Assembly: GCA_910578645.1 (NCBI GenBank)
Contig: CAJTQI010000010.1
Coordinates: 54,382 to 118,381, forward strand
Length of the DNA stretch: 64,000 nucleotides
DNA from: an uncultured Lachnospiraceae bacterium
Lineage (GTDB): Bacteria > Bacillota > Clostridia > Lachnospirales > Lachnospiraceae
Reading direction: 5' to 3'
Positions within the stretch are counted from its first letter, which is position 1. Each line of letters starts with the position of its first letter. The position numbers were made by a program, and so were the translations under genes. Of this stretch, positions 1 to 9,281 are shown piece after piece. The notes below the pieces were generated by a model. It worked only from the letters and a program-made list of their open reading frames with translations, ran no database searches and was not told where the DNA came from.

Positions 1-48
1 TGCCATTACCATTGTGCCTGCAAGTAAAACTGCTAATTTCTTTTTCAT
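1..48 (-). CDS. N-terminus of a secreted sugar-binding protein (partial)
   Basis: Only the first 16 codons lie in the window. They read MKKKLAVLLAGTMVMA, a lysine-rich start followed by a hydrophobic stretch, typical of a signal peptide of an exported or lipid-anchored protein. An AGGAGG ribosome binding site sits a few bases before the ATG. The gene runs out of the window on the left. Its neighbours, an AraR-like regulator and a YtfQ-like sensor with YesM/YesN, make an ABC sugar-binding protein the most likely identity, but that is inference from context and signal peptide alone. Confidence 0.55.
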   Translation of the reverse strand, partial: MKKKLAVLLAGTMVMA

Positions 49-187
49 TACTAATTTCCTCCTCTATACTTAGTAATTATGTTACCCGAAACGGAAACAT
101 GACTGCTTCTTCGTTTCTGATAACACTTTAGCAGACCAAAATTTGTTTCTCAACACAAAAAAACTGGTTTTTTCCATTTTTGCTGAG

Positions 188-236
188 TTGTACAATACAA
201 ATTATATGTTATACTCTTATATATAAAATACAAATT
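188..236. promoter_or_regulatory. Candidate operator(s) of the AraR-like regulator
   Basis: The 487-base AT-rich gap between the divergent genes at 48 and 536 holds an inverted repeat TTGTACAATACAA at 188-200, and the sequence AATACAAATT occurs twice as a direct repeat at 194-203 and 227-236. AraR-type regulators bind palindromes with ATTTGTAC-like half sites, so this is a reasonable binding region for the product of the gene starting at 536. Nothing else was recognised in the gap. Confidence 0.35.
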
Positions 237-535
237 TCTAAATTAAGTATATTTTTTACGGTTTTCTCTCAATTTTTTATAAAAATTTATGATTTTACGC
301 GGTATCTTTTCCAACTATAACCACTTATATTTATTATAATTATAGTTATTCACAGCCTCAAAAGTTGAATTTTTATCACTTAGGGGATTTATTTATGAAT
401 AATTTTCATATAAATTATGAATGAATTGTAAACATTTGAGGTTTTCTTCTCTTTTGACATGGGGAATGAGTAAATTCTTTGAAGAACGATTTTAGCTGAA
501 AATGCAGAAAATATGCACCATAAGGAAATGAATAA

Positions 536-1624
536 ATGACAAAATATGAATCTCTGGCTCTAAAACTAACCGAACAGATTGAGCGGAACCTGCAAAACGG
601 CATATCGAAATTACCCACCGAAGCGGAGCTCTGTTCCCGGTATCAGGTAAGCAGACAGACAGTGCGCGCCGCTTTGACCCTCCTTAGCAGACAGGGCATT
701 ATTGTAAGCAGACAGGGAAGCGGCTCTTATGCCACCGGGCTATCCCCGGACAGTCTACGCAATACCATCCCTATTCTTATCACAAGCAGCCAGGAATACA
801 TCTATCCGCACCTTATCGCCGATATCCGCAGCGCACTGTCCGGACAAGGATACGCATTGTCGGTATATCCTACAGGGAACGATACGTCTAAAGAGCGGGA
901 ACATCTGTTGAAATTTCTTGACGCCCCTCCCAGAGGCATGATTGTAGAAGGCTGTAAAAGTACCTTACCCAATCCAAATACTGACTTGTATGAACGCCTG
1001 CGCGCCTCCGGTACTTTTATCCTTTTCCTACACAACAGCTACAACGGCCTGGAAGACAATGTCTGTATCAAAGACGATAACTATTATGGCGGCTGCCTCC
1101 TGGCAGAATACCTTACGGCCTTGGGCCATACCCGGATTGCGGCTTTATTTAAGATGGACGACATGCAGGGGCCGGAACGCTACCATGGCGTCTCCGCCAG
1201 GCTGCGCGACCTGGGCTGTATCCTTGCAGACCGCCACACAGGATGGTATCTGTCCTCGGACTTGGATGCGTTGGAAAAAAAACAGGATACCCGGTTTATC
1301 ACAAATTTTATCCAAAACCAACTTAAGGGCTGTTCCGCCGTCATCTGTCATGACGACGAAATCGCCTACTGGATGATTAAAGAGCTGTCTTACGCCTCCA
1401 TCCATGTGCCCCAGGAACTATCCGTGGTATGCTTCGGCAACAGTTATCTAAACGACTTAAGCGGCGTGCGCATTACTTCCCTTACACATGCCTCAGGCGA
1501 GATGGCAGATGCATTGGCCGAATGTATATCACAAAAACTGCGAGGTCTGTCCGTCGTCTCCCAGGATATTCCCTGGCAGCTCGTTCACAGGGAAAGCGCC
1601 GCCGCCTTCAATCCTACTCTTTAA
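536..1624 (+). CDS. GntR/LacI chimeric sugar regulator, AraR-like
   Basis: This 362-residue protein joins a GntR-type winged helix (residues about 3-70, with PTEAELCSRYQVSRQTVRAA as the recognition region) to a LacI/GalR-type periplasmic-binding fold (about 75-355). This is the architecture of AraR, which represses arabinose and related sugar genes and is released by sugar binding. The start has a weak AAGGAA site. The gene diverges from a probable sugar-binding protein gene and its last 11 bases overlap the end of the convergent YesN gene. The effector sugar is not known; the YtfQ-like neighbour hints at a furanose or hexose sugar. Confidence 0.85.
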   Translation: MTKYESLALKLTEQIERNLQNGISKLPTEAELCSRYQVSRQTVRAALTLLSRQGIIVSRQGSGSYATGLSPDSLRNTIPILITSSQEYIYPHLIADIRSALSGQGYALSVYPTGNDTSKEREHLLKFLDAPPRGMIVEGCKSTLPNPNTDLYERLRASGTFILFLHNSYNGLEDNVCIKDDNYYGGCLLAEYLTALGHTRIAALFKMDDMQGPERYHGVSARLRDLGCILADRHTGWYLSSDLDALEKKQDTRFITNFIQNQLKGCSAVICHDDEIAYWMIKELSYASIHVPQELSVVCFGNSYLNDLSGVRITSLTHASGEMADALAECISQKLRGLSVVSQDIPWQLVHRESAAAFNPTL

Positions 1625-3236
1625 CCCCTGCGCGGTACTCTCTGGGGGAGCACCCTTGGGTTTTCTTGAAAACAAAACTGAAATAATGGGGGTCCTTGTA
1701 CCCCACTTCCAGTGCAATGTCCCCCGAATGCTTCTCTGTCTGGCGAAGGAGTTTCTTCGCCCTCTCCATACGTTTTTGGGTCACATACTCCACGAAAGTC
1801 ACTTCCATCGCCTGACTGAAAATCGCACTGAAATAATTCGCACTGACATTCACTTCTCCCGCCACCGTATTGAGGGACAACGTCTCCTGTGTGTAATTCT
1901 CTTCTATATATTCGAGGGCTTTCTTGAGCACTTTCTGACTCCGGTTATCGGATTCCTGGTTCCGCAGCTCCATGGTTTTCTCAAAAATACTGCGGATATA
2001 AGGCGAAAGTTCTTCTAAGCTTAAATGGACCTCCTGAATCCGTTCTTCGCCCAGAAGTTCGAGAAGCCGGTTCTTGTCATATCCGATTGACTCCACGTAG
2101 GACATCGACACAAAATGCACATGAAACACAAGATAGTTCTGAAAGAGCCTTGACTTGAGCGCTTCCTGTAGACTATACAGCCAACTATCCACAAATTCCC
2201 CCACTTCGTCTCGGCTGCCCCGCCGCAGAAAGTCTTTGATTAATTCCGGGTCCACCTTGGAAGAATCGATATCCCCGATTCTCCCGCTTCCTCCGGGCGG
2301 CATATAACTGTTCGTCACTTCTTTTGTAAAAATATGCACCGCGGGCATCAGAAAGCGGTAGGCAAACAGATGATTTACTTTACCGTAACATTCAGTCAAC
2401 AAACTCAAACGCTCCACCGGTTCCCCGGCGGCTGCATACCAGTCAAAGTCTTCCTCTGTCGGTTTGCAGATGCGCTCCACATTCTCCAGGCATCTGTCCG
2501 TCAACTCCTTCATCTGTTCCGGGCTTCCCTTAATCAGCACGCCATAAGTATTCACATTCCAGCGAAACACCAAATGTTCCGGATAACGCACAAAATAGCG
2601 AAGCAGTTCTTCCCGCTTCCTGGCAAATGCTTCCGATTCGAAGCCGCCGCTCTCCCCCACCCGTTTCTCCGTCAAAGAAAACATCAACAAATTATAGCAC
2701 GGTGCATTAATCCGCAGGGACAATTTCGCCGCCTCCTCATAGATATCCTGCACCGGCATCCTGCCCTCGAAAACTTTGACAAAAAAATTGGTGCGCGAGA
2801 ACTGCTCATATGCCCTTGTCTCGTTCTGGTATTTCTCCTGATAGTTTTTCTGCTCCCGTTCCACCTCAATCTTCGTCTTCAGTTCCGCCAGAACCTTCTG
2901 CAGGCTTGCCCGGGTAATCGGTTTGAGCAGATATTGCTCCACGCCCACGGCAATGGCCTGTCTCGCATATTCAAAATCATCATACCCGCTTATAATAATA
3001 ATCTTCATATCAGGAAACTCCTGATGCACGATACGGCTCAGGGACAAGCCGTCCATAAAAGGCATCTTGATATCCGTAAAAAGCACATCCGGCTGCGTCT
3101 TCTGAATCAAGGGCAATGCCATCTCGCCGTCACTGGCCTCCCCCACAAAACTGTATCCCCACTGCTGCCAGGGGATATTATCTCTAAGCCCCTCCCTGAC
3201 AATACTCTCATCCTCCACGATAAACACCTTTAACAT
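1614..3236 (-). CDS. YesN-like response regulator with AraC output domain
   Basis: The 540-residue protein has an N-terminal receiver domain (phospho-acceptor Asp55 in the FTDIKMP motif, conserved DE near residue 9), a long middle region of about 270 residues, and a C-terminal AraC/XylS double helix-turn-helix (about 435-535, ending in YFSFVFKKTQGCSPREYR). It would be the transcriptional output of the kinase encoded at 4417-5901. The sensor-like binding protein gene lies between the two, 34 bases upstream, so the three are probably one operon. The likely target is the adjoining sugar transporter. Confidence 0.92.
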   Translation of the reverse strand: MLKVFIVEDESIVREGLRDNIPWQQWGYSFVGEASDGEMALPLIQKTQPDVLFTDIKMPFMDGLSLSRIVHQEFPDMKIIIISGYDDFEYARQAIAVGVEQYLLKPITRASLQKVLAELKTKIEVEREQKNYQEKYQNETRAYEQFSRTNFFVKVFEGRMPVQDIYEEAAKLSLRINAPCYNLLMFSLTEKRVGESGGFESEAFARKREELLRYFVRYPEHLVFRWNVNTYGVLIKGSPEQMKELTDRCLENVERICKPTEEDFDWYAAAGEPVERLSLLTECYGKVNHLFAYRFLMPAVHIFTKEVTNSYMPPGGSGRIGDIDSSKVDPELIKDFLRRGSRDEVGEFVDSWLYSLQEALKSRLFQNYLVFHVHFVSMSYVESIGYDKNRLLELLGEERIQEVHLSLEELSPYIRSIFEKTMELRNQESDNRSQKVLKKALEYIEENYTQETLSLNTVAGEVNVSANYFSAIFSQAMEVTFVEYVTQKRMERAKKLLRQTEKHSGDIALEVGYKDPHYFSFVFKKTQGCSPREYRAGVKE

Positions 3237-3270
3237 TGCGCTCCCCCATTCTTACTCGACTTACGGATAT

Positions 3271-4317
3271 TTAATATGTCCTTTTCTCCAACAATTCTTC
3301 CGTCACATTCTCTATTGTAAAGACGTCCTCTTCTATATAATATCTCTTCTCAACTTCTTGTCCGCTTTCCAAAAGGCTGATTATCTCGGAAATATACTCT
3401 CCCTGGTTAGGATTGCACTCGATGTCCACGTTAATAATTCCTTCCGCCACCATCTCAAGCGCTTCATACACCGCGTCAAAAGAAATAATCGTGATGTCTC
3501 CATCAATGCCCACCGTCCTGCCCGACTCCCGGATTGCCTCGATAGCCCCGAACGTCATGTCGTCATTCTGGGATATCACCACATCTATGTCGTCATACAT
3601 TTCAAGAAAATCCTGCATGACCTCTTTCCCCTTATAAATCGTAAAGTCTCCATACTTCTGCCCTAAAATATTCCAGTTATTGTGCTTGCCCGACACCATT
3701 GCGAATCCTGTTGTTCTGCCAATCTGTGCGGAAGAACCCTCGGTGCCTTTTAGTATGACAATATTGATTCTCTCATCCGCCTTCCCTTGCTTCTTAAGAT
3801 GTTCTTCTAGCCATACGCCCGCCCGTCTGCCTTCTTCCACCGAATCAGTACCCACAAAGGTGGTATAAAGATTCTTATCCGCCACATCCACTCCCCTGTC
3901 CATAATAATCACCGGGATTCCCGCTTCTTTGGCCTCCTGCAGCACAGTCTCCCACCCGCTTTTAACTACCGGGGCAAACACGATGTAATCGACTCTCTGG
4001 GCAATAAAGCTCCTGATAGCCTTAATCTGGTTTTCCTGTTTCTGTCTGGCATTGCTGAAAATCATGAAATACCCGTTCTGCTTGGAAAGCGCATTCTGCA
4101 CCGACTCCGTGTTGGCGCTTCTCCACCCGGACTCGCTTCCAAGCTGTGACACTCCCACAACGATTTTGTCCGCATCTTCCCGGATATGAGGTTCCTCGTC
4201 CAAATCCGTAAAAAGACCAAGCCGGCTTCCCACAAGTGCAATTAAAAGTAGAACAGCAAGCATAAGTGCCATAACAATTTTATTGATATATGCGCTCGGT
4301 TTCATACTGATAGCCAT
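3271..4317 (-). CDS. Membrane-anchored YtfQ-like sugar-binding protein, probable sensor subunit
   Basis: The 348-residue protein is a periplasmic-binding fold of the galactofuranose/ribose type. The segments VGVSQLGSESGWR, KQENQIKAIRSFIAQ and FAPVVKSGWE closely resemble E. coli YtfQ. Instead of a cleavable lipoprotein signal it has one hydrophobic N-terminal segment (about residues 15-33) with no lipobox cysteine, so it probably stays anchored in the membrane. It lies between its kinase (upstream) and response regulator (downstream) and no permease or ATPase is adjacent. By analogy with XylFII-LytS it likely presents sugar to the kinase rather than to a transporter. Start is uncertain: ATG 4317 or ATG 4305. 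Confidence 0.85.
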   Translation of the reverse strand: MAISMKPSAYINKIVMALMLAVLLLIALVGSRLGLFTDLDEEPHIREDADKIVVGVSQLGSESGWRSANTESVQNALSKQNGYFMIFSNARQKQENQIKAIRSFIAQRVDYIVFAPVVKSGWETVLQEAKEAGIPVIIMDRGVDVADKNLYTTFVGTDSVEEGRRAGVWLEEHLKKQGKADERINIVILKGTEGSSAQIGRTTGFAMVSGKHNNWNILGQKYGDFTIYKGKEVMQDFLEMYDDIDVVISQNDDMTFGAIEAIRESGRTVGIDGDITIISFDAVYEALEMVAEGIINVDIECNPNQGEYISEIISLLESGQEVEKRYYIEEDVFTIENVTEELLEKRTY

Positions 4318-4330
4318 GCCTTTCTCACAA

Positions 4331-4382
4331 CCTGCGAACTATGGGGCCGCAGGCACAAATTTGCGTCTGAACTTGTTCAGAC
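4331..4382 (-). repeat. Two-hairpin leader element, copy 1
   Basis: Reading the minus strand, a perfect palindrome GTCTGAACAAGTTCAGAC (4365-4382) is followed by GCAAATTTGTG and a second stem-loop with arms CCTGCG/CGCAGG (4331-4353). It ends 13 bases before the ATG of the YtfQ-like gene, with the ribosome binding site just after the second hairpin. The same arrangement recurs before the genes starting at 23293, 26554 and 45004. No U-run follows either hairpin, so it is not a standard terminator. Confidence 0.5.
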
Positions 4383-4416
4383 AGTAAAATAATCTTACAT
4401 ATATAGATTTTTTAAC

Positions 4417-5901
4417 CTAATCTCCGTCTTCTGTAAGCTCAACTTCATCATAGGGCACTGCCGGAATCACAATCTCAACTCTGGTTCCCATACCTGCCCT
4501 AGAATCAATTCTCATACCATACTGGGCGCCGAAATTCATGCGGATGCGCTCATTGACATTGGCAAGTCCGAATCCTTTACCCGTGTCCTTACATGGTTTC
4601 ATGATTTCACTCCGTAAGTTCATAAGTTCTTCCGGCTCCATGCCAACCCCGTTGTCCTCAACTTTAAAATGAATCTCACCTTCCGACAAGGCCCCCGTCA
4701 CAACAATATTTCCCTTGGCGCGCTTATACTTAATGCCATGATACAGAGAATTTTCCACAAGGGGCTGCAGCGTCAGTTTTAATATCTTATACCGGTACAG
4801 TTCCGGTGCAATGTGGACTTCGTACTCCATAATATCCCGGTATCGCACCTGCTGTATTTTCAGGTAGCTCTTGATATGCATCTCCTCTTCCTGTATCGTA
4901 ATATATTCCTTGCCCTTACTCAGCACCAGACGGAAAAACTCTGACAAAGACATAACCATGTTCACTGCCTTCTCCGGGTCGTTCCCCTCAATCAGCCAAA
5001 CAATCGTATCCAGTGTATTATACAAAAAATGGGGGTTAATCTGTTCTTGTAAAAGGCGCAAATCCGCCCGCCTCATCTTACGCTCATCCTCTTTGATTTT
5101 ACTGACAAACCGTTCAATACTCTCGGTCATAATATTTACGCTATCGGCAAGCAGCTCCACTTCGTCCTCCGTATCCACCTGGGCACGGACGGCAAAATCC
5201 CCCTGGGCCACTCGCTGGGTCACCTGGGACAGCTCCCTTATGGGCTTAATAATCCCTGTCACCACCATCACGGTCAGCACAATCACAAGCAGCAGCACGA
5301 ATACAAGCAAAGCAGCACAAAATACGGTAAACGTATGAACCCTGTCATTGAGACGCTCCGTCAGATGTTCCATGCTCTGCGTCTGATAATAAATATAATA
5401 CTGGATATCATCCTGTATCAGCTCGGTCATGATATAAATGTTATTGTCCAGCATTTCTATATTTGCATCATAACTGTCCTCTGTTCCAAGATTTGCCCGG
5501 ATATCATCCACCCGGTCTTCCAGTGTATTGATGTTGCGCAGAAGAATCTGCAGCCAGGTACGGCTCTCCTCATCCGTGGTAATGCGCATCAGCTTGGTAA
5601 ACTCACTGCGCAGCTCCCCTAGAAGCACATACGGGTCATGCAAGCTGTCATCCATACCGATTGTCTCGAAAGTGACGGAACCGACCACTAACTTATACAG
5701 ACTTTCATCCATCTCTTCTTTGAAATTTAAGTTATAGTTGTTGGCGACCGTCATGTTGCTCACAATCGTGTCGTAGGCGATACTGTAATTATGCAACGCA
5801 TAGAGTAAGTATACTACCATAACAAGAAATGGAACCGCCACAATCGCCGACAGCATAATTAACTTATTCTTAATCGAGTATTTCACTTTCACGGACTTCA
5901 T
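4417..5901 (-). CDS. YesM-family sensor histidine kinase
   Basis: The 494-residue protein has two membrane segments (about residues 15-40 and 190-215) flanking an extracellular helical domain of about 150 residues, a HAMP domain, a His_kinase domain with the phospho-acceptor motif EQINPHFLYNTLDTI, and a HATPase domain (DNGVGM, GKGFGLANVNERI). A start at 5901 is chosen over one 11 codons upstream because GAAGGGAG precedes it at normal spacing. It would phosphorylate the YesN-type regulator at 1614-3236; the binding protein encoded between them is the probable ligand receptor. Confidence 0.92.
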   Translation of the reverse strand: MKSVKVKYSIKNKLIMLSAIVAVPFLVMVVYLLYALHNYSIAYDTIVSNMTVANNYNLNFKEEMDESLYKLVVGSVTFETIGMDDSLHDPYVLLGELRSEFTKLMRITTDEESRTWLQILLRNINTLEDRVDDIRANLGTEDSYDANIEMLDNNIYIMTELIQDDIQYYIYYQTQSMEHLTERLNDRVHTFTVFCAALLVFVLLLVIVLTVMVVTGIIKPIRELSQVTQRVAQGDFAVRAQVDTEDEVELLADSVNIMTESIERFVSKIKEDERKMRRADLRLLQEQINPHFLYNTLDTIVWLIEGNDPEKAVNMVMSLSEFFRLVLSKGKEYITIQEEEMHIKSYLKIQQVRYRDIMEYEVHIAPELYRYKILKLTLQPLVENSLYHGIKYKRAKGNIVVTGALSEGEIHFKVEDNGVGMEPEELMNLRSEIMKPCKDTGKGFGLANVNERIRMNFGAQYGMRIDSRAGMGTRVEIVIPAVPYDEVELTEDGD

Positions 5902-6013
5902 GGCACTCCCTTCTTCTGCACGTTTTTCAGGCAATTCACGTTCCCTTGCAGGGTATCCGCCCGCTTTCTTGCTTTTTTTCTATTTTACCAAGTTTTCCAA
6001 AAAAAGCAATTTT

Positions 6014-6035
6014 ATGATTGCGTAATTGCAATCAT
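6014..6035. promoter_or_regulatory. Perfect inverted repeat between kinase and diguanylate cyclase genes
   Basis: ATGATTGC-GTAATT-GCAATCAT is a perfect 8-base inverted repeat with a 6-base spacer in the 214-base gap between two divergent genes. The size and position fit an operator. No known regulator can be assigned to it, and no U-run follows that would make it a terminator. Confidence 0.3.
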
Positions 6036-6115
6036 AGCATAGATAGTGTATGATATTTATTATATACATTGATAAAATATGGATAAATTTATACAGTTAG
6101 GTAAGCGAAAATTAC

Positions 6116-7204
6116 ATGAAGAAATCTTCTTTTTTACATAAAATACATCAGGGAATATGCAAAGACACCGGCGGGCAGAACGAATCTGCCAAGCTGATTG
6201 TTGCCGTGAGGGTTCTCACCCTTTCCATGATTGTCTATTCTCTTTTGAACAGCATCCTGTTTCTTGCCGTCACCCACATTACAGGCATGGTCTGCTGTCA
6301 GCTATCGGTACTGTTATTCCTGGCAATTTTCATACTATCCTACCATCACAAGACTTTCGTTTCCTTTTGCACGCTAAATATCTGTATTTTAGTCTGGATT
6401 ATATGTAATATCTATTTGTTTGGCTGGAATATCGGCGTGCAACACTTTATTATTACATTGATGTTATTTTGTTTTTTTGCAAAATACCGCCATGAAGCTG
6501 CCAAAATTATATATTCGCTTACACTTTGCGCACTTCGCATTCTGCTTTTTTTCTACTGCCAGAATAACGAGCCCATAATTCACCTGACACCGGAAATCAA
6601 CAATATCTTCCAGATTCTCAATACCCTGGCTATTTTCTGGGCAATCGCATTGATTGCCTATATTTTCAGCACGGACACACAGTCTCTGGAGGGTAAGCTA
6701 ATCGAATATAACGAACAGTTGAAAGCCCAGGCAAACATCGACCCCCTGACAGGCTTATATAACAGGCGGCGCACCCTGGAATACCTGGACACTCTTCTGA
6801 AATCACCTGTCCATCCGGTCAGTATCTGTATATGCGACATCGACTTTTTTAAACGCGTCAACGATACTTACGGCCACAACATAGGTGATAACGTCCTTAA
6901 GAAACTGTCTGAAACATTTCACAATGAACTGCCTTCTGGCACTTTTACATCCCGTTGGGGCGGAGAAGAATTTCTCTTGATTTTTCCGGACTCAAACGGA
7001 GATGAAGCTAATATTGCCTTGGAAACCCTGCGGCGCAAAATCAAATCGATTGTCTTCGATGGCGGTACCAATACCTTCTCGATATCCATGACTTTCGGCC
7101 TGATTGAATATGATTTCCACAGCGATTTGACCGCACTCTTAAAGCAGGCAGATGAAAAACTGTATCTTGGCAAGGCCAACGGCCGGGACCAGATTGTATT
7201 TTAA
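6116..7204 (+). CDS. Membrane diguanylate cyclase (GGDEF)
   Basis: The 362-residue protein has about six hydrophobic segments in residues 25-185, a short linker, and a C-terminal GGDEF domain (about 205-360) with the active-site motif RWGGEEF near residues 279-285 and the metal-binding DIDFFKRVND motif. It should make cyclic di-GMP from GTP. The RxxD inhibitory site usually found five residues before GGDEF is absent, so product inhibition is not expected. No EAL domain is present. It stands alone between the sensor operon and a peptidase-like gene. PilZ and HD-GYP genes at 32.6-34.3 kb could respond to its product. Confidence 0.92.
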   Translation: MKKSSFLHKIHQGICKDTGGQNESAKLIVAVRVLTLSMIVYSLLNSILFLAVTHITGMVCCQLSVLLFLAIFILSYHHKTFVSFCTLNICILVWIICNIYLFGWNIGVQHFIITLMLFCFFAKYRHEAAKIIYSLTLCALRILLFFYCQNNEPIIHLTPEINNIFQILNTLAIFWAIALIAYIFSTDTQSLEGKLIEYNEQLKAQANIDPLTGLYNRRRTLEYLDTLLKSPVHPVSICICDIDFFKRVNDTYGHNIGDNVLKKLSETFHNELPSGTFTSRWGGEEFLLIFPDSNGDEANIALETLRRKIKSIVFDGGTNTFSISMTFGLIEYDFHSDLTALLKQADEKLYLGKANGRDQIVF

Positions 7205-7245
7205 ACATGCACTTTCTATATTCCAACTCTGTCAGAAAGGCCTCC

Positions 7246-7273
7246 GGGAGAATTCCTTACTCATGATTCTCCC
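7246..7273 (+). terminator. Weak stem-loop after the diguanylate cyclase gene
   Basis: GGGAGAAT and ATTCTCCC form an 8-base stem with a 12-base loop, 42 bases after the stop codon. There is no good U-run after it, so termination is only a possibility. Confidence 0.3.
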
Positions 7274-7317
7274 TTACGGTTCATATATTAATAAAAATCT
7301 ATTTGGCAGGTATTGAC

Positions 7318-9213
7318 TTGAAACGTACTTTGTCTTTCAAACAATGGGCCGCCGCCCTTATTCTTTTGGCAGGTTTCAGTGCCGCTACCCTGTTTGGCTA
7401 CCTACATAACCACGCAGATATTGGTTTCGAGAAGTTTACGGAGCGCTTTTTTCTGGGAGAAATCCAAGCTAATCCGATTCATTTTCACTATTCCATAGAT
7501 GACCCGGAAGCATACGGAATCGATGAATCCCGGTTAAAGCTGCCTGTCTATCAGGCAGGAACAGCCTCCGATGACGTCTATGCACTGTCGGTTCTGTCTG
7601 AACAGTTGCATAAATACCGCCCTGCTAATCTCTCGCCCGACAACCGCTATTTGCTAAAACTGCTTGATTCTTACATAGACGCCGTTAAACTGACTGCCGC
7701 ATACCCCTACTTCTCCGAGCCCCTTTCTCCCTCCTCGGGTGCGCCCTCGGAACTGCCTATTTTGCTTGCCGAATACCGATTTGACGATGCACAGGATATC
7801 GAACTGTATCTGTCTATTTTACAGCAGATTCCGGACTATTTTGAAGGACTCATATTGTTTGAACAGGAGAAAGCGTCCGCGGGGTTATTTATGTCCGACG
7901 CCACAGCCGACAAGGTCATCAGACAGTGTTCTGCGCTCATGAATCCCGAACAGCTAGCAGCGGGAACACATTTTTTGGAAATGACTTTCACGGAACGTCT
8001 GCAAAATCTGGCAGACCAAGAGTTGCTGACACAAGAAGCCTGCCGCTCGTACCAGTCCCAGAATAACCGCCTCTTGACCACCGTAGTGGCCCCCGCTTAC
8101 GAGCGTCTTTCCGATGAACTAACTCTGCTCAAGGGAAGCGGCAAGGATACCTGTGGGTTGGCGCAGCGCGAGGGCGGCAGAGAATATTATGAGGCATTGT
8201 TACGTCTCAGGACCGGCTCCAACCGCGAAGTATCCGAAATCAGGCAGATGCTTTACGAAGACTTGGCTGCCAATTACGAATCCCTGGGCCGGCTTCTCGA
8301 AAATAATCAAGCCTTGCGGGACAGTTTCACCACAGACCCTGCTTTTCTCCCGGAAATGACGCCTGAAGAAATGTTAGCCTATTTGGCAGATGCCATAGAG
8401 GACAAATATCCGTCCATCCCGTCCGGAACAGAGGGTTCTTCCATAGGATGCAAGGTCAAATATGTGGCCGACAGCCTGGAGCCATACACGGCCCCCGCAT
8501 TCTATATGACTCCTCCCATAGACAACGTGCTCAACAACACTATCTATATCAATGCCCTGGATACCTCCGACGACCTATCGCTCTTTACCACACTGGCGCA
8601 CGAAGGATATCCCGGCCATCTCTATCAAACCGTATACTGCCAGAGCTTTTGGGCTAAATCCGGCGTCACGCCACTACGCAGCGTTCTATATTATGGAGGG
8701 TTCATCGAAGGTTGGGCCATGTATACAGAACTTTCTTCTTATGAAGATGCAATCCGCCTGGCTAAAGAAGCTCATCCGGAAGCAAGTGATTACTACCTGG
8801 CCTGCCGTCTGGACAGACAGATTCAGCTTGCATTATACGCGCTTTTAGATATTTCCATCCACTATGACGGCGCTTCGCCGCAAGATGTGAGTGAAATCTT
8901 CGCATCGTTGGGCTCTGCAGACGCCGCCACCATAGCGGCAATTTATTCTTATATCGCGGAAGAACCATGCAATTATCCTAAATACTATGTAGGCTATCTG
9001 GAAATTATGGAATTAAAAAAACAGGCCGCCGCCCTCTGGTCCAATAACCACTCAGCCGACAACGCCTGTGCCACTCCCGCAAGCCAGGATACTTCCCATA
9101 TGGAAAATATCTATGATGACCCTGAATTTTTATATTTTTTCCATAGTTTCCTGTTAGAAAACGGCCCCGCCGACTTCGGGACACTGTCAGAGCTTCTGTC
9201 AGGGGCTCCCTAG
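7318..9213 (+). CDS. DUF885 family protein, putative membrane-anchored metallopeptidase
   Basis: The protein of about 631 residues has one N-terminal hydrophobic segment (about residues 10-28), indicating a signal anchor, and the DUF885 signature AHEGYPGHLYQ near residue 428, a histidine-rich motif thought to bind metal, followed by the conserved region FIEGWAMYTE. Members of the family are described as putative peptidases; the substrate is unknown. A TTG start at 7318 is preferred because GGCAGG lies 7 bases before it; an in-frame TTG at 7303 has no such site. It has no obvious operon partner. Confidence is high for the family and low for the exact reaction. Confidence 0.8.
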   Translation: MKRTLSFKQWAAALILLAGFSAATLFGYLHNHADIGFEKFTERFFLGEIQANPIHFHYSIDDPEAYGIDESRLKLPVYQAGTASDDVYALSVLSEQLHKYRPANLSPDNRYLLKLLDSYIDAVKLTAAYPYFSEPLSPSSGAPSELPILLAEYRFDDAQDIELYLSILQQIPDYFEGLILFEQEKASAGLFMSDATADKVIRQCSALMNPEQLAAGTHFLEMTFTERLQNLADQELLTQEACRSYQSQNNRLLTTVVAPAYERLSDELTLLKGSGKDTCGLAQREGGREYYEALLRLRTGSNREVSEIRQMLYEDLAANYESLGRLLENNQALRDSFTTDPAFLPEMTPEEMLAYLADAIEDKYPSIPSGTEGSSIGCKVKYVADSLEPYTAPAFYMTPPIDNVLNNTIYINALDTSDDLSLFTTLAHEGYPGHLYQTVYCQSFWAKSGVTPLRSVLYYGGFIEGWAMYTELSSYEDAIRLAKEAHPEASDYYLACRLDRQIQLALYALLDISIHYDGASPQDVSEIFASLGSADAATIAAIYSYIAEEPCNYPKYYVGYLEIMELKKQAAALWSNNHSADNACATPASQDTSHMENIYDDPEFLYFFHSFLLENGPADFGTLSELLSGAP

Positions 9214-9281
9214 GCCACAGCCATCCCGCCCCTGCCCGGACGATGCAGTCTCTTCCGCCTTCAAAATACAACAATCTGCCA

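Noticed and set aside
2334..3233. A 299-codon open frame on the plus strand opposite the YesN gene
   Set aside because: It lies wholly antisense to a clear response regulator, is rich in His and Gln from reverse-strand codon bias, and shows no domain.
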